Below are positions 1 through 7,434 of a DNA stretch of 25,228 nucleotides, in pieces. Numbering within the stretch: position 1 is the stretch's first letter; every line of letters begins with the position of its first letter. The DNA comes from Gammaproteobacteria bacterium. GTDB lineage: Bacteria > Pseudomonadota > Gammaproteobacteria > UBA6429 > Thiohalophilaceae. Below the pieces are notes generated by a model. It had not been told where the DNA came from, did not search any database, and saw only the letters and a program-made list of their open reading frames with translations. The DNA lies in the NCBI GenBank assembly GCA_003233255.1, contig QILH01000075.1:1-25228 (forward strand), written 5' to 3'. The translations under genes were made by a program, and so were the position numbers.

Positions 1-75
1 GCACTAAACGAACGCGGCCGCCCCTTTGTACCTGATGTTATTGACAACTTATTTTGCGGAACAAACCAAACTTAG
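1..75 (+). CDS. 3' end of an unidentified protein gene (partial)
   Basis: Frame 1 is open from the first base and ends at a TAG at 73-75. It gives a 24-residue tail containing GRPFVPDVIDNLFCG. The reading looks like a real C terminus because it runs up to a normal intergenic gap before the next start at 108. The piece is too short to assign to a family, and I do not recognise it. A 13-bp palindrome (67-79) straddles the stop codon. Confidence 0.45.
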   Translation, partial: ALNERGRPFVPDVIDNLFCGTNQT

Positions 76-107
76 TTTGACTCTTTACTTACGAAAGGAC
101 TGTAACC

Positions 108-671
108 ATGGATACTAACAGGAAACCCGGATGGGTCACTGCGGTGGCGATAATCGCCATAGTCTTAAGTGGTTTTGGCGTTATGGGCGGTATACAGGAA
201 GCACTCACGCCGTTCATGCTCGATGCACAACGTGCCGACTATGAGATAATGATCGAAGAGCTTAATAACATTGCCACAGAGAGCGAACAAAATCTTGGCC
301 CGGAAGAACAACAGGTCACCGAAATGTTCAAATCCTTTGCTGGATTTTTAGAAAAAATACTGGACATGCCGGAATGGTATCTGAACTGGTTAATCCTGTC
401 TGGCATTATATCAATATTCATTCACGGCTTTTACCTGTTTGCTGCCATCTGGCTAATGCAATTAAAACCTTATGCGCCACGTTTCCTCGCTATTGCTCTG
501 CCACTCAGCATCGGCTTTGCCATTACCCGGATCACTATCGCGGTGCAGGCTCTCGACAGCATGGCCATGCTGATGATGGCGGGTACGTTGGTTGCGACGT
601 CGGTTGAAGTGATACTTTTTATTATATTGCTAAGCAAAGATAAATCGGCCTTCAGACAATTTGAAGCATAA
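108..671 (+). CDS. Small integral membrane protein, function unknown
   Basis: This 187-residue protein has about four hydrophobic segments: roughly 10-30, 92-118, 125-146 and 153-176. An acidic soluble stretch rich in E, Q and N (about 42-85) lies between the first and second and probably faces one side of the membrane as a loop. The ATG at 108 follows a good ribosome binding site, GAAAGGA at about 93-99. The gene is 14 bases before the RDD-family gene, so the two are probably co-transcribed. I recognise no catalytic or transport motif. The coding call rests on length, start signal, hydrophobic pattern and neighbour spacing. The role is unknown. Confidence 0.75.
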   Translation: MDTNRKPGWVTAVAIIAIVLSGFGVMGGIQEALTPFMLDAQRADYEIMIEELNNIATESEQNLGPEEQQVTEMFKSFAGFLEKILDMPEWYLNWLILSGIISIFIHGFYLFAAIWLMQLKPYAPRFLAIALPLSIGFAITRITIAVQALDSMAMLMMAGTLVATSVEVILFIILLSKDKSAFRQFEA

Positions 672-685
672 AATAATATAGTTGT

Positions 686-1165
686 ATGGCGCACCCTGAG
701 CTACAACAAGATGATAATGTGGTCTATGTTGGCTTTTGGTTACGCTTTGCCGCAGCCATCATCGATAGCATTGCGGTCACGGCAATCATTCTACCAATAT
801 TACTTTTAATCTATGGCAAAGGTCTATTCGCCATTGATGTTGATCCGGATCTAACCCAGACATTACAAAATCTGGTGCCCGGTGTTGGTGAATTTATTAT
901 TAAATACATCCTGCCGGCCATCGCAGTGATTTTATTCTGGATGTTTAAATCGGCAACGCCCGGTAAAATGGTTATAAATGCCGAGATTGTCGACGCCAAA
1001 ACATTTGGCAAGCCATCGAAACGACAACTTATTGGGCGCTACCTTGCCTACTATGTCTCTATTGTGCCTTTTTTACTTGGCATCTTCTGGGTCGCCTTTG
1101 ACCGGCGAAAACAAGGTTGGCACGATAAGCTGGCCGGAACGGTCGTAATTGAAAAACGACCCTAA
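686..1165 (+). CDS. RDD family membrane protein
   Basis: This 159-residue protein has the signature of the RDD family. It opens with GFWLRFAAAIIDS near residue 16, holding the Arg and Asp that name the family in a first membrane helix. A second helix follows at about 70-90. Then come the ATPGKMVI motif and a C-terminal FDRRKQGWHDKLAGT block. RDD proteins are small inner-membrane proteins; a few have been linked to Na+/H+ or solute transport, but most have no known role. No substrate can be inferred here. It follows another small membrane protein by 14 bases and probably shares its transcript. No strong Shine-Dalgarno sequence precedes the ATG, which is compatible with translation coupled to the upstream gene. 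Confidence 0.9.
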   Translation: MAHPELQQDDNVVYVGFWLRFAAAIIDSIAVTAIILPILLLIYGKGLFAIDVDPDLTQTLQNLVPGVGEFIIKYILPAIAVILFWMFKSATPGKMVINAEIVDAKTFGKPSKRQLIGRYLAYYVSIVPFLLGIFWVAFDRRKQGWHDKLAGTVVIEKRP

Positions 1166-1169
1166 ATGA

Positions 1170-1188
1170 CCTAAATCGCTCGTTTAGG
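1170..1188. repeat. 6-bp inverted repeat after the RDD gene
   Basis: CCTAAA at 1170-1175 and TTTAGG at 1183-1188 form perfect arms around a 7-base loop, just after the RDD stop codon. The stem is AT-rich and no T run follows, so it is at best a weak terminator or a leader hairpin for ubiB. The rest of the gap (1166-1261) shows nothing I can support. Confidence 0.3.
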
Positions 1189-1261
1189 CGACTATTTGCT
1201 GGCTAAATCGCATACTATTCTCTAGACTATTCAAACGCTTAGAATAAATCAGTCCGCATAC

Positions 1262-2923
1262 ATGTCAGCATTCACTCAATTCTTTCGTTTTCTCTACATC
1301 GGCTGGGTGTTGGTGCGCTATCGTCTGGATGTCTTGCTACTGGCTAGCCCCCTGTTTCGACCCATCAGCTGGGTGCAACATGCCCTGCCCTGGAACTGGG
1401 TGCGACGCAAACCGGCTAACCGCGGTATTCGTATCCGCATGGCGCTGGAGGAACTTGGGCCAATCTTTGTCAAGTTTGGCCAGATCATCTCAACTCGACG
1501 AGATCTAATTCCAGACGATATCGCAAGCGAATTAACAAAATTACAGGATCAGGTGCCCCCCTTTCCCGATGAGGTTTCACGCCAGTTAATCGAATCTGCC
1601 TACGGGCGATCCGTTCAAGAACTGTTTGCCAGCTTTGAAGCCACACCGTTTGCATCCGCCTCGATCGCACAGGTACACGGTGCGGTATTACACAGCGGTG
1701 AGGAGGTCATCGTTAAAGTGGTCAGGCCCAATATCCTGCCGACCATTCAACGTGATATCAATCTACTGTACACCATCGCCGCAGGTGTCGAGCGACACTG
1801 GAAAGCGGGCAAACAATTACGCGTCGTTGACGTGGTGGCCGAATTTGAAAAAACCATTATCGATGAGCTTAATTTAATGCGTGAGGCCGCCAATGCATCG
1901 CAACTCCGGCGTAATTTTTCGGATTCTAAGCTGATTTATGTGCCCGAGATACACTGGAAGTTTTCACATCAATCTGTTTTGGTGATGGAACGTATCAGTG
2001 GTATACCCATTAGTGATATTGAGGCGCTAAGAAAGCATAACATCAATCTGCAACAACTTGCCGAACAGGGCGTGGAGATCTTTTTTACTCAGGTCTTCCG
2101 CGATAGTTTTTTCCATGCCGACATGCATCCTGGCAATATTTTTGTTTCGAATGAAGGTAAATATATCGCGGTTGATTTTGGTATTATGGGCAGTCTTAAT
2201 GAATCCGATCAACGCTACCTGGCTGAAAACTTTCTCGCTTTTTTTAATCGTGACTATCGACGCGTTGCCCAATTGCATATCGACTCGGGTTGGGTTGATA
2301 AAAACACCCGTGTTGATGAATTCGAGGCCGCAATTCGTACGGTGCTTGAACCCATTTTTGATCGACCCCTAAAAGATATTTCATTCGGGCAATTATTGTT
2401 ACGTTTATTCCAGGTAGCACGCCGCTTTAATATGGAGGTACAACCTCAGCTTGTTCTGCTGCAAAAAACTCTGTTAAACATTGAGGGCCTGGGTCGCCAG
2501 TTATACCCTGACCTTGATTTATGGAAAACGGCGAAACCCTTCCTGGAACGATGGATGTCAGAACAAATTGGCCCGCGCTCGTTTATAAAACATGTAAAAG
2601 AAAATGCACCTATGTGGGCCGAACACCTGCCCAAATTACCTAATCTTATTTTTGATGTTATTCAGCAGGCAAAAACCGGGAAGCTAAAAGTTTCGCTGGA
2701 CGATGCGCAAATCAGCTCAATCCAGCAACAATTAAAACGCAATAGCCGGCGAAGTTTTTTGACTATACTCGGCACAGGGCTGTTTCTATCCGCTACTATT
2801 ATATTTGCTTTAGATGGCTACTCCAAAACCATGCTCTGGAATATGCCATATATATCCTGGGTTCTGGGCGGTGTCGGCATCACCCTTTTAGTAGTCGCCT
2901 GGCCCAAAGATCCTCGAAAATAG
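1262..2923 (+). CDS. ubiB: UbiB, ubiquinone biosynthesis accessory protein of the ABC1/ADCK atypical kinase family
   Basis: The 553-residue length is close to E. coli UbiB (546). Family landmarks are in order: the KxGQ motif as KFGQ at 71-74; the alanine-rich loop ASASIAQVH that replaces the kinase glycine loop; the nucleotide-binding Lys in VIVKVVRP; the catalytic loop HADMHPGN starting at His285; and the metal-binding Asp of DFG at 305. Two hydrophobic segments close the protein (roughly 497-520 and 528-548), as expected for inner-membrane anchoring. UbiB family proteins support aerobic ubiquinone synthesis, probably by ATP-dependent handling of lipid intermediates rather than protein phosphorylation. 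In many gammaproteobacteria ubiB sits with ubiE and ubiJ. Here neither is adjacent, and a lipoprotein gene follows by 12 bases. Confidence 0.95.
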   Translation: MSAFTQFFRFLYIGWVLVRYRLDVLLLASPLFRPISWVQHALPWNWVRRKPANRGIRIRMALEELGPIFVKFGQIISTRRDLIPDDIASELTKLQDQVPPFPDEVSRQLIESAYGRSVQELFASFEATPFASASIAQVHGAVLHSGEEVIVKVVRPNILPTIQRDINLLYTIAAGVERHWKAGKQLRVVDVVAEFEKTIIDELNLMREAANASQLRRNFSDSKLIYVPEIHWKFSHQSVLVMERISGIPISDIEALRKHNINLQQLAEQGVEIFFTQVFRDSFFHADMHPGNIFVSNEGKYIAVDFGIMGSLNESDQRYLAENFLAFFNRDYRRVAQLHIDSGWVDKNTRVDEFEAAIRTVLEPIFDRPLKDISFGQLLLRLFQVARRFNMEVQPQLVLLQKTLLNIEGLGRQLYPDLDLWKTAKPFLERWMSEQIGPRSFIKHVKENAPMWAEHLPKLPNLIFDVIQQAKTGKLKVSLDDAQISSIQQQLKRNSRRSFLTILGTGLFLSATIIFALDGYSKTMLWNMPYISWVLGGVGITLLVVAWPKDPRK

Positions 2924-2935
2924 GACCTCGAAATA

Positions 2936-3583
2936 ATGAAATTAAATTTTGCTAGCAAGCTTTTCATCCTCTCCTGTTTGAGCGTCCTGCTGCCGTCCTG
3001 TACAGGTATTCAGATATACACCACCTCCAATCATCAGGCGATTTCTTTACAGAAAGGCGACCTAACAGAACATGGTCTTGCCTTTTTAACTCCAACATCA
3101 CCGACCGGCTACGAACAGGACAAGCAGGCACTTGCATTTGGTTTTGCGGATACACTTAAAGTAATACGTAAGGATCTGACATTTATATCTTTGCCTGCAA
3201 CCCTTGGTGCGGTTAATCGTGCCGATCTTACTGATGAATATAAAAATATGTATCAAGAATACTCTGCTACAGGCATTCTAGAAAAAGATACCCTGGCAAA
3301 AATTAGTAAACTAGTTAATGCCCGTTACTTTGCACTTTTAAATCTTGGCCAATTTTCTACTGGCACCAATAACCGCTTTGGGCTACTCGGCTTGAGGCTG
3401 GTTGATACCAAATATTCTAATATACGAGTCTTTTTGCAAATATGGGATGGCCAGACAGGCGCCGTGGCCTGGGAAAGTATGGCCGAAGTAAATTACTCGG
3501 ATGAAACGATCTCCGAAACACCCATCACGTTTCGAAAAGTAGTTGAAGAAGCCGCCAGGCTGATGCTGCAGAAATTACCCTAA
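2936..3583 (+). CDS. Predicted outer-membrane or periplasmic lipoprotein, function unknown
   Basis: The N terminus is a lipoprotein signal: Lys2 and Lys8, a hydrophobic stretch, then a lipobox-like LPSC with the Cys at residue 22. The mature part is about 194 residues. Its layout (a segment with ISKLVNARYFALLNLGQF, then RVFLQIWDGQTGAVAWE) is reminiscent of small lipoproteins with a CsgG/TolB-N-like alpha/beta fold. That resemblance is my impression, not a demonstrated match. AGGA at 2922-2925, within the end of ubiB, may serve as ribosome binding site. It lies 12 bases after ubiB, so it is probably co-transcribed. The next gene (DUF389) converges on it, leaving 11 bases between stop codons. 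Confidence 0.75.
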   Translation: MKLNFASKLFILSCLSVLLPSCTGIQIYTTSNHQAISLQKGDLTEHGLAFLTPTSPTGYEQDKQALAFGFADTLKVIRKDLTFISLPATLGAVNRADLTDEYKNMYQEYSATGILEKDTLAKISKLVNARYFALLNLGQFSTGTNNRFGLLGLRLVDTKYSNIRVFLQIWDGQTGAVAWESMAEVNYSDETISETPITFRKVVEEAARLMLQKLP

Positions 3584-3594
3584 CTGGGATTAAC

Positions 3595-4581
3595 TCAGGG
3601 CTGGATATAGCTATGGTACGCCTGCATACTTCCCGCCAGTACGACCAGACTTATCACCCAGACAATAATATAAATAACCATCGACTGGCGCGCCTTTTGT
3701 TTATCCAGCCAGGTTCGAGGTTTGACACCCTTAAACAATAAGACTAGTTTAGCCGCTAGATTAACGCTCACCAGATTAACCGCCAACAATAAGGCCGCAC
3801 CTAATGCAAGTTTATAATTTCCATGGGCCAGCATTAAACCAACGGTCGCCGTGGGCGGCAATAATGCTACCGCGACCATCACTCCCACCAGTGTGCTTGA
3901 AATTCCGGTGGTCATCGACAGTACGCCAGCGGCTCCAGCAACCAGTGCCAATACCATCGCAGGAATAGTTACATTCGTTCTCGCCAATAATTCCTGGCTA
4001 TCCATACCATCGGCCCAAAGAAATCCCATCGCGTAAGATAAAGCCAGTGCCAGGAGCAAACCGGTAAAATTTGTTTTCAGGGACTGTAAGATTAATACTT
4101 TGTCGCCTAATGATGCGCCAAAGGCAAACGCAATATTCGGCCCCAGCAATGGTGCGATTACCATCGCTCCTATCACTACGGCAATGTTATCTTCAATTAA
4201 ACCGATCGCAACAACGATGGTCGAAAAAATAACCAACAGGATAAAATTTGAATCTAATCGAGCGCCAACTTCAATCTCATTATATAACTCTTCACGCGTG
4301 CGGCTGCCGTTGTATTTTTTATCGCCTTTGATTTCTTCTGCACGCGGCAGCACACCCTCGATCGGATAAATAATGATCCGCCAACCCGGCACGGCCGTTA
4401 ACGCTAACTGCACCGCATCAATGACGGCCTGTTGTTTTTCTGGACGGACTAATAATCGCATACTGCATCGCTCATCCTCTTCGCTCCTGGCTACCCAGCA
4501 ATCCATAATTTCATATTGCTCAGCAATACCGCGTATGGTATCAACATGCCCGCAGTCACCAATAACTTCTATAATCCGCAT
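3595..4581 (-). CDS. DUF389 / TIGR00341 family membrane protein
   Basis: This 328-residue protein has a soluble N-terminal domain (about 1-95). A charged linker with GSRTREELYNEIE follows, then about six transmembrane helices from near residue 115 to the end. The helical core carries the family's conserved small-residue, proline-containing segments, IGAMVIAPLLGP and VAVALLPPTATVGL, which look like re-entrant or packed helices. The layout fits the widespread DUF389 family (TIGR00341), for which I know no firm biochemical role. It is on the minus strand, convergent with the lipoprotein gene and 85 bases downstream of the DJ-1 gene, so it may belong to the tail of the gpmI operon or have its own promoter. 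Confidence 0.88.
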   Translation of the reverse strand: MRIIEVIGDCGHVDTIRGIAEQYEIMDCWVARSEEDERCSMRLLVRPEKQQAVIDAVQLALTAVPGWRIIIYPIEGVLPRAEEIKGDKKYNGSRTREELYNEIEVGARLDSNFILLVIFSTIVVAIGLIEDNIAVVIGAMVIAPLLGPNIAFAFGASLGDKVLILQSLKTNFTGLLLALALSYAMGFLWADGMDSQELLARTNVTIPAMVLALVAGAAGVLSMTTGISSTLVGVMVAVALLPPTATVGLMLAHGNYKLALGAALLLAVNLVSVNLAAKLVLLFKGVKPRTWLDKQKARQSMVIYIIVWVISLVVLAGSMQAYHSYIQP

Positions 4582-4611
4582 AATTTTATTTACCTAACAC
4601 CGTCTCAAATA

Positions 4612-4632
4612 GGGAGAGGGCTGGAGTAAGGG
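4612..4632. repeat. G-rich intergenic motif resembling a dispersed repeat
   Basis: The 21-base stretch starting GGGAGAGGGCTGGAG and ending TAAGGG resembles, imperfectly, a GGGAGAGGGCTGGGGTGAGGG-type sequence scattered between genes in many proteobacterial genomes. It lies between the DJ-1 stop and the DUF389 start. Only one copy is present in the window, so the call depends on recognition alone. Confidence 0.35.
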
Positions 4633-4666
4633 AACGATAAGGCTTATCTGATCAAAATCTATTTTT

Positions 4667-5230
4667 TTATACCACTGTTCGCATCAGTGGTTCTTCAACC
4701 TGTTGACGTTTTTCTGGCCCGGCAATAAGTTCAATTAGCTTTAAGGTAAAATCCATGGCCGTACCCGGCCCCCGTGATGTAATCAGCTGCCCATCGATTA
4801 CCACCGATTCTGTCGATAATTTCAACCCTGGAACATCAAGCTCTTCTAGCACACCGGGATACGCCGTCGCGGTTTTATCCTCAAGCAAGCCCGCTCTTGC
4901 AAGTGCCTTCGGTGCGGCACATATTGCGGCAATATATTTATTTTCTCTCGCTAATTCTGTTAATTTTTGCTGCACCAGCTTGTTGTCACGCAGGTAATCG
5001 GCACCAGGCAAACCACCGGGCAAAACCATCATATCGAATGCATCGGACATAATTGCCTGCATCGTTGTTTTGGGAAGTAACACCATACCTCGACTTGCGA
5101 TAACCGGCTGATCATCCAGGCCCGCGGTAACAACATCAAATTCAGCACGCGTCAATAGATCGGTAATGGTAACCGCTTCGAGCTCCTCACAACCCTGAGC
5201 TAATGGGACGAGAATGCGCGGGCTTGCCAT
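4667..5230 (-). CDS. DJ-1/PfpI superfamily protein, YajL/ThiJ-like
   Basis: From the ATG at 5230 the protein starts MASPRILVPLAQGCEELEAV, which is the family's N terminus. It keeps the conserved Glu of the active site (GCEELEA, residues 13-19) and the nucleophile-elbow Cys104 in AAICAAPKAL. PGGLPGADYL (71-80) is also typical. At 187 residues it is close to E. coli YajL (196). Members act on damaged proteins or small electrophiles (glyoxalase, deglycase or chaperone activities are reported and debated); the exact reaction here is not known. An upstream in-frame TTG (5255-5257) would add nine residues, but the family alignment favours the ATG. The gene overlaps the end of yibQ by 31 bases, so translation is probably coupled. 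Confidence 0.9.
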   Translation of the reverse strand: MASPRILVPLAQGCEELEAVTITDLLTRAEFDVVTAGLDDQPVIASRGMVLLPKTTMQAIMSDAFDMMVLPGGLPGADYLRDNKLVQQKLTELARENKYIAAICAAPKALARAGLLEDKTATAYPGVLEELDVPGLKLSTESVVIDGQLITSRGPGTAMDFTLKLIELIAGPEKRQQVEEPLMRTVV

Positions 5231-5991
5231 GCCAGTTTGCTCCGGGTGTGTCGCCAACGGATCAACTCTGAAACGCTGATGAGTTCATAATTAGTGCCTA
5301 TTTCTTTTAAACGGTGCTGTAAAAATGAAATGCTCTCAGGATAAGGGTGTGCAATCATTATCGCACTCCCTTCCTTGTTTGCATGTCTCAGAAAATACCG
5401 CCACTGTTTTGCCATAGCATCAGGGTTCTTATCATTATCCAGAAATACATCTCGTGTCGCATGATCTATACCGACTTGTCTGGCAACTGAAAGTGCCTGA
5501 CTTGAATCAATGGTACGACTATCCACAAAATACAGATCACCCCGTGCGCGTAATTTCTGCATCAACCAACGCATTATTTTGGTATTCTGAGTAAGTCGGC
5601 TGCCCATATGATTATTAATACCACGAATATTCTCAAGCGAAGCCAGGCTTTCATCGAGACTGGCACTCAGTTCGGCTTCCGTCATATCGGCATGCAAACC
5701 TGCTTTACCAAGGTAGCGCTGATCGATTGACTCCATTGGCAGGTGCAATATGATTTCTTTATTTTTCTTAATCGCGAGTTGCGCCAATAAGCGCGCATAG
5801 GGCGTATATGGAATAATACCAACGGTGATATTAGCGTTTAAGGCAATAACCCGACGACCGTCTTTTAGTCGGTCGCCAAGATCATCAATAATAATCGCCA
5901 GACGGGGCTTTTCGTTTACCGGTAATGGGTCGGCTGCAATCGAGGTGCCACCAAACATCGTTAGAATTAACAAGCCAATGCCTAACCGCAT
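5200..5991 (-). CDS. yibQ: YibQ, divergent polysaccharide deacetylase family (periplasmic)
   Basis: From the ATG at 5991 the protein is 263 residues, with a signal peptide ending near residue 19 (SIA/AD). The divergent deacetylase motifs appear in order: IIIDDLGDR, ILHLPMES, NHMGSRLT, YFVDSRTI and DVFLDN. These map onto the metal and active-site loops of NodB-like deacetylases. No enzymatic activity is established for YibQ to my knowledge. The ATG at 5991 is preferred over the in-frame TTG four codons upstream because GAGG sits six bases before it. It lies in the usual place after envC and ctpA, which suggests a cell-envelope role. Its 3' end overlaps the DJ-1 gene by 31 bases. Confidence 0.9.
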   Translation of the reverse strand: MRLGIGLLILTMFGGTSIAADPLPVNEKPRLAIIIDDLGDRLKDGRRVIALNANITVGIIPYTPYARLLAQLAIKKNKEIILHLPMESIDQRYLGKAGLHADMTEAELSASLDESLASLENIRGINNHMGSRLTQNTKIMRWLMQKLRARGDLYFVDSRTIDSSQALSVARQVGIDHATRDVFLDNDKNPDAMAKQWRYFLRHANKEGSAIMIAHPYPESISFLQHRLKEIGTNYELISVSELIRWRHTRSKLAWQARAFSSH

Positions 5992-6026
5992 AGCAACCCT
6001 CAAACACTAGCACCGATAATCAGAAC

Positions 6027-7334
6027 CTAGCGTTGGCCAATTAGATACAAACCTTTCAATAAATTTAATGCTTCGTAAAGCGCATAGTCTTCATTGACAA
6101 GTTTTTTGCCGTTATCTTCTTTATTCTTATCGCCTTTTTTAGCCGCTTTCTTTTCATGTTCCAGATGGCCCTGAAGATCGGCTTCTTTAATCTGCGATAC
6201 ACCTGGTTTTTTGTTTTCCGTCAGTTTTAAATCTTTTATTTCAATGTCAGGATCAATTCCTTTGGCCTGAATAGAGCGACCCGACGGGGTGTAATATCGT
6301 GCGGTCGTTAATTTGATTGCAGTATTATTGCCCAGCGGCACAACCGTTTGCACCGAACCCTTACCAAAGGTTTTGCTGCCCATAATGATGGCCCGCTTAT
6401 GATCCTGAAGTGCGCCAGCAACAATTTCCGACGCCGATGCAGAACCGCCATTGACCAGTACAACTATTGGTGCATCTTCTAGCATATCCGTCGGCGTAGC
6501 ACTGTGAACAATCCTCGATCCCTCTTCTCGGCCTTTTACGCTGACTATTCCACCTTTTTTGATAAAAATGTCAGAGATTTCAACCGCCGAATCAAGCAAG
6601 CCACCTGGATTATTTCGTAAATCTAATACGATGCCATTTAACTTGCCACCGTTTTCTTTTTTCAGTTTTGAGATCGCTTTTTTCAGATCACTACTGCTGC
6701 GTTCCTGAAATTGACTAACACGAACATAACCAAATCCTTTTTCAAGTGTTTTTGCTTTAACGCTTTTAACCCGAATCTTGTCGCGAGTAACTTTGTAGGT
6801 AAGTGGTTTTTCCGCACCTTCGCGTACGATTAATAATTCTATATCGGTACCGGGTCGACCACGCATGATCTTAACGGCGTCATCGAGGCTCATACCTTTA
6901 ACCGGTTTCTTATCCAGCCGGATAATCAGATCGCCTGCTTCGATCCCAGCACGGTCTGCCGGAGTGTCGTCAATTGGCGAGATGACTTTTACGAATCCAT
7001 CTTCCATACCGACCACGATTCCCAGGCCACCAAATTCACCGGTGGTCCCCACCCGCAGTTCTTTGAAGGCTTCTCTATCTAAATAAGTAGAGTGCGGATC
7101 CAGCCCGGTCATCATGCCGCGAATCGCATTTTCAAGTAATTCTTTATCCGTTACTTCTTCAACATAATTATCTTTAATCTTGCCGAATACTTCGCTCAAT
7201 GAACGGATATCTTCAATCGGTATCGTTTTCACGCTATTGCCACGCTCAGCCTGCACACCGATACCAATCGACAGCGTGATACCTGCAATCAGGCCCGTGG
7301 TTAATATAAGTGTGTTGCGTGTAAAGTTATTCAT
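6027..7334 (-). CDS. ctpA: CtpA, carboxyl-terminal processing protease (peptidase family S41A)
   Basis: This 435-residue protein has an N-terminal membrane or signal segment (10-28). A PDZ domain lies at about 98-175, starting with GEFGGLGIVV, followed by the S41 catalytic domain. By alignment with Tsp/Prc (S430, D441, K455), the Ser-Lys dyad falls on Ser300 (in GSASASE) and Lys325 (in KTFGKG), with Asp311 between; the spacings match exactly. A Lys-rich tail follows at about 370-410. CtpA proteases trim or degrade periplasmic proteins, including peptidoglycan hydrolases in some species. AGGAAGG lies just before the ATG at 7334. The position directly after envC is the common arrangement outside the enterics and fits a role in cell-wall enzyme turnover. 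Confidence 0.95.
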   Translation of the reverse strand: MNNFTRNTLILTTGLIAGITLSIGIGVQAERGNSVKTIPIEDIRSLSEVFGKIKDNYVEEVTDKELLENAIRGMMTGLDPHSTYLDREAFKELRVGTTGEFGGLGIVVGMEDGFVKVISPIDDTPADRAGIEAGDLIIRLDKKPVKGMSLDDAVKIMRGRPGTDIELLIVREGAEKPLTYKVTRDKIRVKSVKAKTLEKGFGYVRVSQFQERSSSDLKKAISKLKKENGGKLNGIVLDLRNNPGGLLDSAVEISDIFIKKGGIVSVKGREEGSRIVHSATPTDMLEDAPIVVLVNGGSASASEIVAGALQDHKRAIIMGSKTFGKGSVQTVVPLGNNTAIKLTTARYYTPSGRSIQAKGIDPDIEIKDLKLTENKKPGVSQIKEADLQGHLEHEKKAAKKGDKNKEDNGKKLVNEDYALYEALNLLKGLYLIGQR

Positions 7335-7434
7335 GCATTTCCTTCCTCTACCTCGTATTATCGAGCTGGTTATTGTCGGTCAGATTAAAGTTAATAATAG
7401 ACTACCGCATTTAGCGGGAGATCTCATTATTTAG

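Noticed and set aside
41..46. TTGACA as a -35 element for the gene at 108
   Set aside because: It lies inside the end of the upstream coding frame, and no -10 is found 16-18 bases later.
67..79. CAAACT-T-AGTTTG palindrome as an operator
   Set aside because: It straddles the stop codon of the upstream gene, and no promoter elements are correctly placed around it. One such 13-mer is not unexpected by chance.
4636..4648. GATAAG-G-CTTATC palindrome as a terminator for the DJ-1 gene
   Set aside because: On the minus strand no T run follows it. The T run lies on the plus-strand side, where there is no gene to end.
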